A DNA stretch of 64,000 nucleotides, from positions 2,994,001 to 3,058,000 of the forward strand of contig JAKNDB010000088.1 in NCBI GenBank assembly GCA_024305405.1. The letters run 5' to 3'. The translations under genes and the position numbers were made by a program. A model generated the notes under the pieces. That model was not told the origin of the DNA. It saw nothing but the letters and a program-made list of their open reading frames with translations, and did not search any database. This stretch comes from Dirofilaria immitis (lineage: Eukaryota; Nematoda; Chromadorea; Rhabditida; Onchocercidae). This document shows positions 53,934 through 64,000 of the stretch, in pieces; positions within the stretch are counted from its first letter, which is position 1; every line of letters starts with the position of its first letter.

Positions 53934-56900
53934 TCACTTTTGAAATGATGAGAACTAAATAATGCGGAACAATTTTTTGATGGAAGCGGTACTGCTGTCT
54001 CATCGGCACTTTCGCTTTTCCTCTTCAACCTTGTTATTAGCTTTTTCCGTTTCGAAATGTCTATTTTCGTAATATCATTTTTCGTTTTCTTCTCCACGAC
54101 TTTGCCTTCTTAATCACTTCCTTGAAATCGTCTTCCTGCAACATGAAACTGAAATCAGAAACATCCCGGAAGACAATTCCTCATTCAAGATTTAGGCTGT
54201 CGATATACACCCCGGATCCAGTGAATTTTTAAATACTTTTCTCCTATCCGATAAAATTTTTCGTTTTAATAGCTCTACTGCAATAAATTCGTCCATCTCT
54301 GAAATCTGTAATTTGACTGAAAATAATCGCATAGATATACCGTCGACTTCCTCTTCGTTCCTTTTCTGTAATCTCTTTCATGTCGTTCCATAAAGCTTCA
54401 TCCTCACTACTTTCACTGTTATCATTTTCCTGAAGAATTGACTTGATTGTTCTAGACTATTTAAAATGATGCTAAAGAAACAGCTGTAAACAGGACTTCC
54501 AATTATGTTATCTATCATTACGATCCTACAAAGCTGCTAAATGAAATCATTATCACTAATTAATAATACAAATCAGCAGGCAAATCATCCCAATTTTCCA
54601 AACCTTCACTTTGAGGTTATCACCATGATTTTCCATTTTTTTCGCTTTCATCCTCATTATTAAGAAAGGAAAGTTTATCACGAAGCAAAATTCGATTCAA
54701 ACGAGCCTTGCAGTAAACCTAAAAAGAATTTGAAAGCACTGATGAGAAAAAATAAAGAGCTACAAATGAATCTAAATTAAAATTGTTCAGCAATAAATCT
54801 ATGTTACTATTGGCTTGCGAAAAAATGAGTTTTTTTGTCAGTACATTGATAAAATGTGTCAGGTCAATACGAATTAAACTTTCATTTGACTTCCAGCTAA
54901 GAAAAACTAAATTAAAACCGAAGCAAATGCAAAACTGAACTGTGTTAATAACTTTATGGATGCTGCAGTAGTTAGAAAATGTTCAAAGGATGCGAAACTG
55001 CTTTGAAGAAAATTAAGATATCAGGAACAAGTTATTGCAGAAATTAATGGCTATATTTGCAGTTAATACCTTTTTGACAAGTCTCTTAGAGTTCAATTCA
55101 TGCAGCCTCACAAATCGATCAAGGGAGCAAGAGGCAATATATTCAGCTGATTGATGCGCATCAATTCCACTGATAGAACCAGCACAACCCCTATATTTAC
55201 ATATCATATGCACTGAAAAAGATTACTAAACTGAAATCTTCAATATATTGCATGACTCCTATGTTGTGCAGAAATTCATACAAAGAGAAATAAAACTTCA
55301 TTATAAATTTCCTTCAGTCTTTTATTCCGTTATGGTGGACTATTTTCAACAGTGCCGTTATCATTAGATCGTCTAATTTCCAGCTTTATTACTCTCTTGT
55401 CTCCTTGTAATTCATGGATCATTAAAAAACTAAAAATGAAAGAAGAAAAGCTGAAGCATACTTTTATTACGTAAGTCAAATAATCCTATATCGCCACGCG
55501 TATTGCCAGCAACTATTTGCATTTCGTTTCGACACAAAGACATTGCCGTCAGCGGTTCCTCTGCCCATTCCAACTCCTTTATCGGCCTTCGCTGTGTGCG
55601 AGGATCATAAAGTCTTATCTGTCATTCAGAATTCAAACCAATAATTTGTAACGATCAAATTGTTAACAAATCTGTGGAACTTTGGCCATTATTCAATCTA
55701 AGTAATTTACTTGTTTACTAAAAGAATCATCAACACACTATATTTCACTTATGATTTAACGAATGCTATTGTGAATAGTTTTCACTAGCTAAACAGTCAG
55801 CAGTACAAATTGCCTAGTTTTTGAATTTTTGGAAATTTAGAAAAATCATTTATTTTTTCTCTAATATTATTCCGCTTCAATCGATATCATATACCAATAA
55901 CGCATACCAGTAATCAAAAGTCCATCAACTTCGGTAACATTAAAGTTCGAAAAATCTTCCATAAATTCAATAAAAAGAGAAAGTATATTAATTACCTGAT
56001 GTTTACCAGTAACTGTCACAACGTTTTGCGATTTCGGTATAAACCGTATGTCATTAACCCATATCGGAACTCTAAGCTGCAGTTCATCTGGTCGTACGTT
56101 TTTGGCAGTAAAAATTTTTCGCCTTTTCTACATCCCATATTTTTAAAGGATTCTCTTTACCGCCAGTTGCATAATGTCCTTCCCGTTCATTATTGGGTAC
56201 CATTACAATCAGATTATTTCCTGCGTTCAATTCCTTTACTGTTTCACCAGATGGGGAAGAAATAGAAAGTTCGCCAGATTCAACTGCTGATATGTATGTA
56301 CCCCTAAAAAGTGGCTTTCGAATCCTAGTATGTTCAAAAAATATCAAACTAATAACTCCAAAAAATTGAAAATTTGAATTGCTGACTAGTTCTCGTGCAA
56401 TCTAAAATGCGTGCTATATTAAAAAATTTAAACTTTTAATTTAATCTAAATTATCTTTTTACGTAATTCCGACAAGTACTATCTAAATTAAACTTATTCC
56501 AAAGGATAATATTTCATCCAATTCAACGATACGCTATTAGTAGATTCTTTGATTTTCTTTAAACAGTAAATATAACCCTAAACATACATTGAAGTCCTTT
56601 TGATTCCCTTAATTGCACCACTGCCATTTCCCAAAGTAAAAGTGTCGTATATGAATTCGAAGTCGTATCGAACAATCTTAGTTGCTTATCCATTTGGGCT
56701 GTTAGCAGTTCAGTCTGAGAACAAATTAATTGCAATATCATAATATACAAACGTCTTCTAAAATTAATTTAAACAGAAGTTTGAAAAATATTGTGGCAAA
56801 TGTAATCCCTCACTTGATCCTCACTCGCCCAACTCATACATGTTATTTCATCTTGTTTTGGTTTTAATGAAGCAATCTCATTTACATTACTGAAAGCATT

Positions 56901-57100
56901 GTCCTTGAAAGAAATACCTGAAATTGGCTTCATATAACCACCATTCAAGTATTCAGTTATTTCCAGTATAATGGTCAGATTGCCGCTTCAGTAAACTCAA
57001 CGTATACCACGGTTTAACATCTACTATTATCAATCTTTTAAGTGAGGATGTTTTACCTACCTTTCAAAGCACCAGTGGATGCACCAACAAAGCAATCCAT
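53934..57100 (-). CDS. WDR74 / Nsa1-type WD40 protein of 60S ribosome assembly
   Basis: Nucleolar seven-bladed WD40 protein that acts with the NVL/Rix7 ATPase in large-subunit maturation. The start MDCFVGASTGALK (57100) lies nine bases behind GCAGTTTTAG, a likely leader acceptor. Exons give DEITCMSWASEDQ, ELLTAQMDKQLRLFDTTSN (56750-56560), YISAVESGELSISSPSGETV and ATGGKENPLKIWDVEKAK, then FTAKNVRPDELQLRVPIW and VNDIRFIPKSQNVVTVTG (56300-56000). These are followed by LYDPRTQRRPIKELEW and EEPLTAMSL (about 55610-55490), CAGSISGIDAHQSAEYIASC and SLDRFVRLHEL (55206-55070), an acidic exon with EDEALWNDMKEITEKERRG, and a Lys-rich tail stopping at 53934. Frame breaks: one extra A or T at 56110-56119, one extra at 54636-54642, and one base short near 56630-56640. 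The Lys-rich tail fits a nucleolar protein. Confidence 0.9.
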
Positions 57101-57564
57101 CTTGCTAATCTAAAACTGCAATTTTATAATACCTTAGACAGCAACATTAATGTGATCTCTCACATGATTTCGGATTTGGAACACTAAATCCCATCCACCA
57201 AAATAGCGCAAATTTCTCCGCGATGAGGAAACACCTCGAACATACAAACATGGCTATATGTCTTTGATTCAGTTACCCACTCACATCTTACAGATTCTTG
57301 ATCACAGTAGTTTTTATCAAGCAAGAAAAAAATCTGCAAACAATCAGTACTATCTCCTAAAATACCCAATGAGATATACTTTGCGATACTTATACATCAT
57401 CCAATTGGTATCACTAATTTCATTCTTAAGAATCGTAAATTATAAGAGTAAAATGCTAAGAAAAGATATGAGTATGATATATTCTGAACAAGTTTTCTTC
57501 CAAACATTTCCGCGTGTGCATATTTGAAAATTTTTATTCTTATAACAGTAACAAAACAATGTAT
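57101..57564 (-). other. short gap between eL20 and WDR74 on the same strand
   Basis: The 464-bp gap contains the likely WDR74 trans-splice acceptor. A 61-codon minus-strand frame (57369-57184) has ordinary codon texture (ESKTYSHVCMFEVFPHRGEI), but no relatives come to mind and it has no clear place as an exon. The spacing is compatible with a nematode operon, eL20 being upstream. Confidence 0.35.
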
Positions 57565-59601
57565 TTATGAGAAATGTGTTCTTGGACGACGAGTAGTGAA
57601 AACAGCAGCATTTTTTCTTTTAGCAATGCGATGTGGTAATGGGAAACAAATCTTCGAATTATGGAATTGCTTAATAGCCGCTCGCTTACAATCAGATGCT
57701 TTAATTACTTGTACTTTGATGATCTGTAGATAAACATGAAATATTAATTTTTCAATTCCAAGATATAGTTGCAACCAACTTGTAAAACAGCGAAGATACA
57801 TAGTTCGAGTGAAAAAACCAAAATTTTTTTTTATGACTTATTATTAAAAGACATTAATGAAGCGTAATTAAATTACATGTTTCTTTTTCAAATTAGATTG
57901 ATACCTGAATTCGATCAGCCTGTGCTCGATGACGAGCACCCATATCTCGATAACACTGTGTTACGGCTCCTGCAATAGTATTGTCTCGGTATTCACGATA
58001 CATGTTGTGATGGTTTGTGCGCGAATCGTACCGTAGCCAAATTCCATAATTTTTGATATAACCAGGTCTTTTTCGAAAACCTATAAAATTGAAGAAGCAA
58101 ACAATCATATATATGGAAGAACTGGATTTGCAATATTGCTAACACCTACAATAGTAATTCTCGGATGTAATAGAGTCAATTCTGACAAACTGAAGTCAAC
58201 ACACAATTACATTTCTCAAATTTAGAAGGTCGCTCAATAATAAGTTACTGATTTTTTAACAATACGCAAACATTTTTCACTTCTATAAATATAAACAATA
58301 AACAAGATTTATTTATTCTTACATTATAAACACTATCGATATTTAGATGGTAACTATCAAATGCTTTAGTAATCGTTATAAAAACAGAAATTATTTAGAA
58401 AAAACAGAAACTTGTCCCTTTTCTCTGTTAAATATTTTTGCTGTTTCTTTGTGAATTAAAACGTGCCACGAAACAAAAGGAAAATGGCACACACTCTGCT
58501 GCTTGTCAAATAACACCAAAAAGAGTCATTATTTTGGCAGAATATGCTTCATGAATTTGAATCAAATATTGATAAATTTATATATGAAAGATCTATTTCT
58601 AATTTTCGAAAGAGAGAGAGATGAAAACATTATGGTATACTATCCATTAATAATTTCTCTATCAAATATACTCCATTATCTATTTTTATTATGTACGTCT
58701 TCATTGCCTGGTATAAAAAGTTATAAAAAATGAGGGTATATATTTTGATAAGTGTAACGCACTTTTTCATACGAAGAGGTGTTACTGAAATTGAAGAGTT
58801 CTGGCTTGAAGGAGCAAAATTAGGTAATAGTATTAGCAGCAACGGTAAGCTTGATATTAAAGATCGCAAATTCCAGGTTGAAGGACAAGTAACACTAGCA
58901 TACTCAATTAAGAAATCTCTGTTAAAAATTCAGCACCACTAAAATCTTTCATGCTGCCTAAAAACCTTAGATTTTTTATTGCTTGAGTGATCTATCAAAA
59001 GGGCGAATTAATACTTGTTTCTCCACCTGTTGCTATTCCTTGCATTATTCTACAAACCAGCAACAATACAGAGAAAAATATTTCTATTTTTTTTTGATAT
59101 TAGGTATCACTGCGATAAATGAATTCATATTAAAGTTTCTTGAACGGAAAATTTTATCAATCGTTGTTGAAAGATAATAAAGAGGAGTGAAGCTGAATAG
59201 AAACACAAATTTGCTGAAAAAGAAGGAGTGATTATTACATCATTAGACTTACTTCTTTGCATTCAAGAATTTCTCCATTCGCCTTCTTAACTCGTCGTAA
59301 CATACTGGTAAAATACCAGAATCGAGACTTTGCAATCACGTGGTTTGTTGCAAAGATTTGCATTTTATAAATTGGTGGATTATGTTCCTTCGCAGATGGT
59401 AATTTACGTCCGACCACGATAAACTCTCTTAGCTATAAAAAAAAAAAAATTTGACGAAGAACGAATTTTTGAGTAATCGACCATTTTAAATTCTTCATCG
59501 AATTCAATAAAAATTTTCATTAAAAAGGATGAAAGAAGATCGTCGACTGATTAGACTCTAATAAAAGCAATTACCGTTTCTCCTTTGGCTTTTGTCGGCA
59601 T
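57565..59601 (-). CDS. rpl-20: 60S ribosomal protein eL20 (L18a)
   Basis: Structural protein of the cytosolic large ribosomal subunit. Exons 59601-59575 (MPTKAKGET), 59432-59253 ([34 protein letters not shown]), 58080-57905 ([40 protein letters not shown]) and 57723-57565 ([16 protein letters not shown], ending RPRTHFS) give 180 residues, the normal size. Exon 3 is one base short: VFEK is followed by a run of five A (T at 58069-58073 on the plus strand) that must be six to reach RPGYIKNYG. The 1.17-kb intron between exons 2 and 3 contains a plus-strand frame (58730-58942) and the opposite minus-strand frame; neither has support as a gene. A snoRNA could be hosted there, but I see no C/D or H/ACA signature I trust. 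Confidence 0.97.
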
Positions 59602-59989
59602 CTTCCACAATCCTTTAATTTTCAATATTATTTGATGTAGTGGCAAAAGCGTTTTACAAACTCGCAATCAGAGATAAAAATGTAATCGACGCGTGATTTA
59701 TTACGTTGATAGTAGAAAAAATAAAGAAGACAGAAAAAGGATGAGAAATGCTTCCTAATTATAAAGTTCTACTTGTATGTCAGCATCTGGATTGTAAGAA
59801 TAACGATCGTAATTCAAGAATATAAAGTAAATCGATCTATCGTATCATTATAGGTACGTACTGACATTACTATATTTTTCTTTAGAACAAAAAAAAATAG
59901 ACCAATTTTATCACTAATTGCAACTTGAAATTAACTGCTTTAAATTAACTTTTCTGCTAAAATTTTAAGCATTAATTTCTAGCGTTGAA
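59602..59989. promoter_or_regulatory. divergent promoter region of eL20 and the small gene at 59990
   Basis: A 388-bp gap between head-to-head genes with no open frame of note. On the plus strand TTAATTTCTAG ends seven bases before the ATG at 59990, a candidate leader acceptor. Confidence 0.4.
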
Positions 59990-60315
59990 ATGACGGGAAA
60001 TAAAAATATCCGGACTCAAGAGACTGAAAAAATTTTAATTGACTGTTCATTTTCGATAAAACAAGTCCCTACGCATCAAAAACCTTACCACCAAAAATAT
60101 TTAACAGTACGTGAACGGCAAGGTCTGACGTCTTGTTCCGCGACTAATGATGCTCATATTGCTGGATGGTTCGATGATTAAGAGGACTTAAATATATTCC
60201 CGAAAGAAAGACTAGAATAAGACCGGGTAGCAATTGCATAATTAATATTCCTACGTTCTCTTCATTGGGCATAATAATTAGAGCCAGCAAGTCCCGACCC
60301 TCACGTAACACGTGA
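59990..60315 (+). CDS. small single-exon gene of about 108 residues, unrecognised
   Basis: The frame from the ATG at 59990 (MTGNKNIRTQETEKILIDCS) runs 63 codons to LTSCSATNDAHIAGWFDD and then meets TAA. Adding one T to the TT at 60178-60179 carries it on as LRGLKYIPERKTRIRPG, NIPTFSSLGIIIRASKSR and PSRNT before TGA at 60315. The total is 327 bases, a multiple of three. The downstream part is markedly basic and the local G+C is higher than the flanks. A trans-splice-like acceptor precedes the ATG. There is no signal peptide or membrane helix, and I recognise no family. It lies 202 bases upstream of CCDC97 on the same strand, so the two could share an operon. A minus-strand frame (60380-60144) over the same bases is judged a shadow. 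Confidence 0.5.
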
Positions 60316-60516
60316 CATGTCAGCGTCATTGTCAACCTAAATGCCCCACAAATCCGTGACACAAAATTTTTCATTTCCATAGGTTACTAAGTAAACCAAA
60401 CGGCCACAATGAAATTTCTATAGTCCCTTGTTTTTACCTTCTATTCTACTTGAGTTTTGTTGGTAATTCGTCAAGTTTTGGTTAATAAGTGGAATTGCGA
60501 CGATTTATGTAAAGCA

Positions 60517-62454
60517 ATGGGTATTGCAGAAAAGTTGACGGACTGTAAGTTTTACTTTCTATTTTCTATTATGAAATGTATGAAAAAGTCGATATACGCA
60601 ATTTGAATCTAACTTATCTGTTTTATTCTATTAAGTTTATAAAAATTTGAGAATATTTTACAAAGTAATGTCATTTTTCAAACTTTAAGTGAAAATAACA
60701 CCAAGATTGGATAGAATGATTGACAGAATTATATCACACGACGATATCTTCTATCGGTTAGAGCAACGTGATACGCCCGATTTAACAATACAAGAAAAAA
60801 GGTTTCGAATCAGAGTTTTTTTCGAAATTTCGAAATCCAGTAGTTAATTGCTGTAAATTAAAACATGGAAAGACGTCAATATTTAACATTAAAATGTAAA
60901 CATGAAAAGAGAGCAGTATTTAACATTAAGTTTTAGCATTTATGAAAATGAAATTGAATAGTAGATTGATTGATGTGTGATATAGAAATTTATAGAGTTC
61001 ATAATTTAATATATGTACTTGCGAGAAAAAAAGGAAAAATTTGCAGGGAATTGCTGGAAGATTTATATATGAGAAACTCACATTTATTCATGAGACGATA
61101 TCACAAGTATCTCGCGATAGAGGATTGCGACTTTTTTGATCAAAATGATTACGAAATTCAATTTTATGTAAAGGCAATCATAGAAAGGTGTAAAGACACA
61201 GACACCGAAAAACGAAAGGTACTTTCATTTCTCATACATGATTCGTCTGAGTGGATTTAGGAAATAATATTCTTGTTTTTATTTATTGAATTCAATTTAA
61301 ATTTTGAAGTCGCCATTTTCGATTTCTCTTGAAGTAGTATGCTATCACTATTATGAATTCTTTTGCGCTGCACTTAGTAAATGGAAGATAATATAACTTT
61401 TCGGCGTTCTGTCATTTTATAGAGTGTGAAACTTCGAAATCAACGTTATATAGAATTACTGCGACTAAAGAAGGAAACAGATTATTTTTCGGACAAAAAA
61501 TGCGAGAGCGTGAGCCGTTACTGTTTGACAAAATGATTGGCAGATTTCTACCCGAAGAAGAGCAGATTTATCTTAGGCCAACTGTTGAAAACGATTCTTT
61601 ATCTGGTGTTTTTATGCAATTTGAGGATTCCCAAATTATTTCAAATAGACGAAATGTTCATCTAAATGAATGGAATGATTTTAAGGTAACGAACTTATTT
61701 TTTATCACTTTTCTTATGTCTTTTAGTTTTTTAAACTAGTATTTAGATGAGTTTGGTTATTCATTGCATTAATCTGCAATTTGATTATTTTTAACGGAAG
61801 GTTGGAAATTAATTGCATCGTGATAACTGTAAAATGTGTATGATGATTCTTTCTGGAGTAATGTAATTTTTATAGTATTTATAGTATGAATGGCGAAATA
61901 CATCAAAATTTGGTGATTTAATACAACATGCAAGGAGCCGGCTCTGTGAAGAAGTGGGAAGTGGTAGTAACGACGAAATAAAATCCGGAGACGATTATGA
62001 CGAAGTTCTTAATGGTGATCTTAAACCAAATTCTAGTCATAAGATGGAAGAAGAAATGATATCGGAATCTTCGGATGAAGACCATGATCAAATACAATTG
62101 AGAGCCGACTTTATTGATCATATGGAGCAACGATTCTTGAAAGGTTCCGTTTTTTTTCCTTTTTTGAAATGATCCCATTTGAAAAAATTCGAATTTAGCT
62201 ATAATTGAAGTGAAGCTTTTGTAAAAATCATTTAAAATTTAATCGTATTATTCAGTAGATTTTAGGAATTCATTATAATAGCAAGCATATCTGGTTTTGG
62301 TCTTAGCCAAAAATAAAAAACGGTTACATACAATGGAATTATAGGTGACGATACGGAGTTTTATGATTACTCTCGTGTCGACAACGTAATAACAAAGGAA
62401 TATGAAGCAATGTGCGATCGAGATTTGGAGGATGCATATTTTGAAAATGATTAA
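60517..62454 (+). CDS. CCDC97-like protein (coiled-coil domain containing 97)
   Basis: Conserved eukaryotic protein reported with the U2/SF3b splicing machinery; its biochemical role is poorly known. First exon 60517-60544 (MGIAEKLTD), then about 60689-60800 (DRIISHDDIFYRLEQRD). Then come 61047-61218 (YEIQFYVKAIIERCK), 61422 onward (RNQRYIELLRLKKETDYFSD) running into KMREREPLLFDKMIGRFLPE to 61685, and 61887-62142 (acidic: SESSDEDHDQIQLRADFIDH, MEQRFLKG). The last exon is 62345-62454 (FYDYSRVDNV, ending DAYFEND). The order YFSDxxMRxREPLL, then an acidic stretch, F...HMxxRFLxG, then D.DYSxVD is the family signature. The six-A run at 61495-61500 is one short, splitting SDKK from MRERE. The joins around 60800-61047 are not fully resolved. 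Confidence 0.85.
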
Positions 62455-62671
62455 ATTAATCATTTCTGGAATCTCTCGGAGTATTCATTCAATGATTATA
62501 TTGTTGTCACCGTATACATATACGCTGCATTGAATATTGGTTTATAGCAAATATCATTTCAATGTGATCACAAACAAAAAGCTGCTGAACTTTTAATTTT
62601 GTCCTTGTTATGATTGTGTAATAAAATTTTTCATGGGTAAGTGTCTTATGGTTGAGTGAATTAGATTTAAA

Positions 62672-63940
62672 TTAATTGACAGAATCCATATTGCTAGTAC
62701 CGAAAACAATTGCTAGCGGGATTTGGGTAATTATCGATCCAAGTACGTAACACAGTTGAGCTTCTCCGACACCATACGATTTGTTTTTCATTGTATATAA
62801 TACGACCTATGGATTTGATAAAACATATAATGGCATAATTAGTAAAGTTAATAAAGGGACTTAACCTTATCCGTGTTTTTAGAACTGTTCGAATAAATGA
62901 AGGTGTCAGTTTGTATTGTCTTATGCATAAATATTAATCCTAAGAGGCGAAACCTTGCTTGAAATGGAATTCTATTGTGTTTATCACTTTTACTATTCGC
63001 TATCACATGAAGTAACATTCATACGCTAGGATTAGTTGATTTTCTTGGAGGGCATAAGCAGTATTAAATATACCTGAGAATGAATGGCGAGAAATGCGGC
63101 TTGTATGGCGATTGATAAGATTATACAGAACGACAGGCCATGGATCATGCTGAGAAATGTAGCTGCAATAATACCTACACCTGTGCTTGCGGCTAACAAA
63201 TTCTGTCGTTGTGAATATATGGTTGGTGGGGAAAGTTCCGGATCCACCTGTCGAGAATTCATAAGTTCTATTGGGAACTCATTTCATATTAATTCATATT
63301 CATTTTGCAGTTGTGCGCTTTCTCAGGTCATTTGGAAAAATAATAAAGTAAATCAAAATTTAGGATGAAGTGTAAAAATTTTGAAACATATGGGATTCCT
63401 TTTTCAGATTTACCATCAGCGCTAGAATGAGTGGTTGGATAAAATTGACTGATGGAAGGGTTGAAATCAGTCGATATCCCATCATGTGCCCTATGCAGGA
63501 ACCGATCGCGAGGCCTAGGCCGAACAAATTGACACGCCGTTCAGTTTCATCGAGTGCTGCGAGATAAAATTGTTATTAATATCGTTATCAGGAAGTTTCT
63601 TATTTGATGGGATAAATTAAACATGTCAAATTCAATTGTTGAAATGGTTTTTTCCCGTCGTTTATCGTAGCCTATTCATCGTTAAATCGAATTTAAATCA
63701 TTTCATCTTACTTTTTGTTTATTTATTGTTTAAAAGTCTTTCTAAAGTTCCGAAATTTAAATCCATGTCAAGTGTTGAAAAGTTACCTGCATTTTTTCTA
63801 AATGTAAGGTAAACGTAACATGGCAATAAAATTATCAACAATATTTCCCACCACCAATCAAATATTTTTCGATAAAGCATTCCTAATACAAGTGCACCCG
63901 AAATTTCTCCTGAAATTATGATGCACAACTGAGTCGAGTC
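62672..63940 (-). CDS. divergent Bax inhibitor-1 (TMBIM)-like multi-pass membrane protein; 5' end beyond the window
   Basis: Exons 63940-63787, 63556-63414, 63247-63074 and 62806-62672 join in phase with no frame error. The text shows at least six hydrophobic segments: QLCIIISGEISGALVLGML, WWWEILLIILLPCYVYLTF, VNLFGLGLAIGSCIGHMMG, FIQPLILALM, LLAASTGVGIIAATFLSMI, LSFCIILSIAIQAAFLAI and LCYVLGSIITQIPLAIVFG. The order, the loop DETERR before the third helix, and the final VVLY...helix layout parallel Bax inhibitor-1, an ER Ca2+-leak and stress-protection protein. However, the usual FDTQ and EKAEHGD-type acidic motif before the last helix is replaced by LYTMKNKSYGVGEAQ. The family call is therefore tentative and rests on topology and a few residues. 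Confidence 0.5.
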
Positions 63941-64000
63941 CTAAATATTTTGATCAGGTGAAAAGATTCATTACCTTTAGAATATTTACTACTTTATTAA

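Noticed and set aside
58730..58942. 70-codon plus-strand frame inside the large eL20 intron as a nested gene
   Set aside because: No conserved text, no splice or leader signal I trust, and an equally open frame on the other strand.
60144..60380. 78-codon minus-strand hydrophobic frame
   Set aside because: The plus strand gives a longer coherent frame with a leader acceptor once one T is restored.

Overview
The window is nuclear DNA from a nematode, most likely a spirurid or filarial-type (clade III) species. It is very AT-rich. Genes are cut into small exons by introns that end in the nematode consensus TTTTCAG or TTTTTAG. Several start codons sit just behind such an acceptor, as expected for spliced-leader trans-splicing. 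Proteins are closest to animal and nematode families (UNC-60A, CCT eta, an NCX exchanger, ELP1). I saw no prokaryotic operons, tRNA, rRNA, CRISPR array or intact transposon. The species is inferred; base composition and gene content alone do not fix it.

Layout, left to right: the 3' half of a Na+/Ca2+ exchanger (+, 1-5037); a sparse stretch holding small unrecognised genes I rebuilt from splice sites and phase (5458-5900 +, 7821-9270 -, 10322-11782 +); CCT eta (-, 13674-18341); cofilin UNC-60A (-, 20025-21171); UVSSA (+, 23790-27714); two tandem phosphohistidine phosphatase/janus genes (+, 28820-29825 and 30422-31354); a secreted two-module repeat protein (-, 32644-35576) with a 145-bp ATT microsatellite in an intron; mitochondrial ribosomal protein mL48 (-, 38166-39458); a GC-rich patch of unknown origin (about 40418-40740); VPS37 (-, 41219-43296); ELP1 (+, 44025-53552); WDR74/Nsa1 (-, 53934-57100); ribosomal protein eL20 (-, 57565-59601); a small unrecognised gene (+, 59990-60315); CCDC97 (+, 60517-62454); and a divergent Bax-inhibitor-1-like membrane protein (-, 62672 to beyond 64000).

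Most genes are housekeeping: protein folding, actin turnover, transcription-coupled repair, tRNA wobble modification, cytosolic and mitochondrial ribosomes, 60S assembly and ESCRT-I sorting. They do not form one pathway. eL20 and WDR74 are neighbours on one strand and both serve the large ribosomal subunit, so a trans-spliced operon is possible.

A dominant technical feature is that conserved genes are repeatedly broken by one-base length errors, almost all in homopolymers and mostly missing a base (over fifteen cases; a few carry an extra base). Exon phases close once each is allowed for. This is the signature of an under-polished long-read assembly rather than gene decay. It explains why most open frames are so short, and the genes should not be read as pseudogenes.
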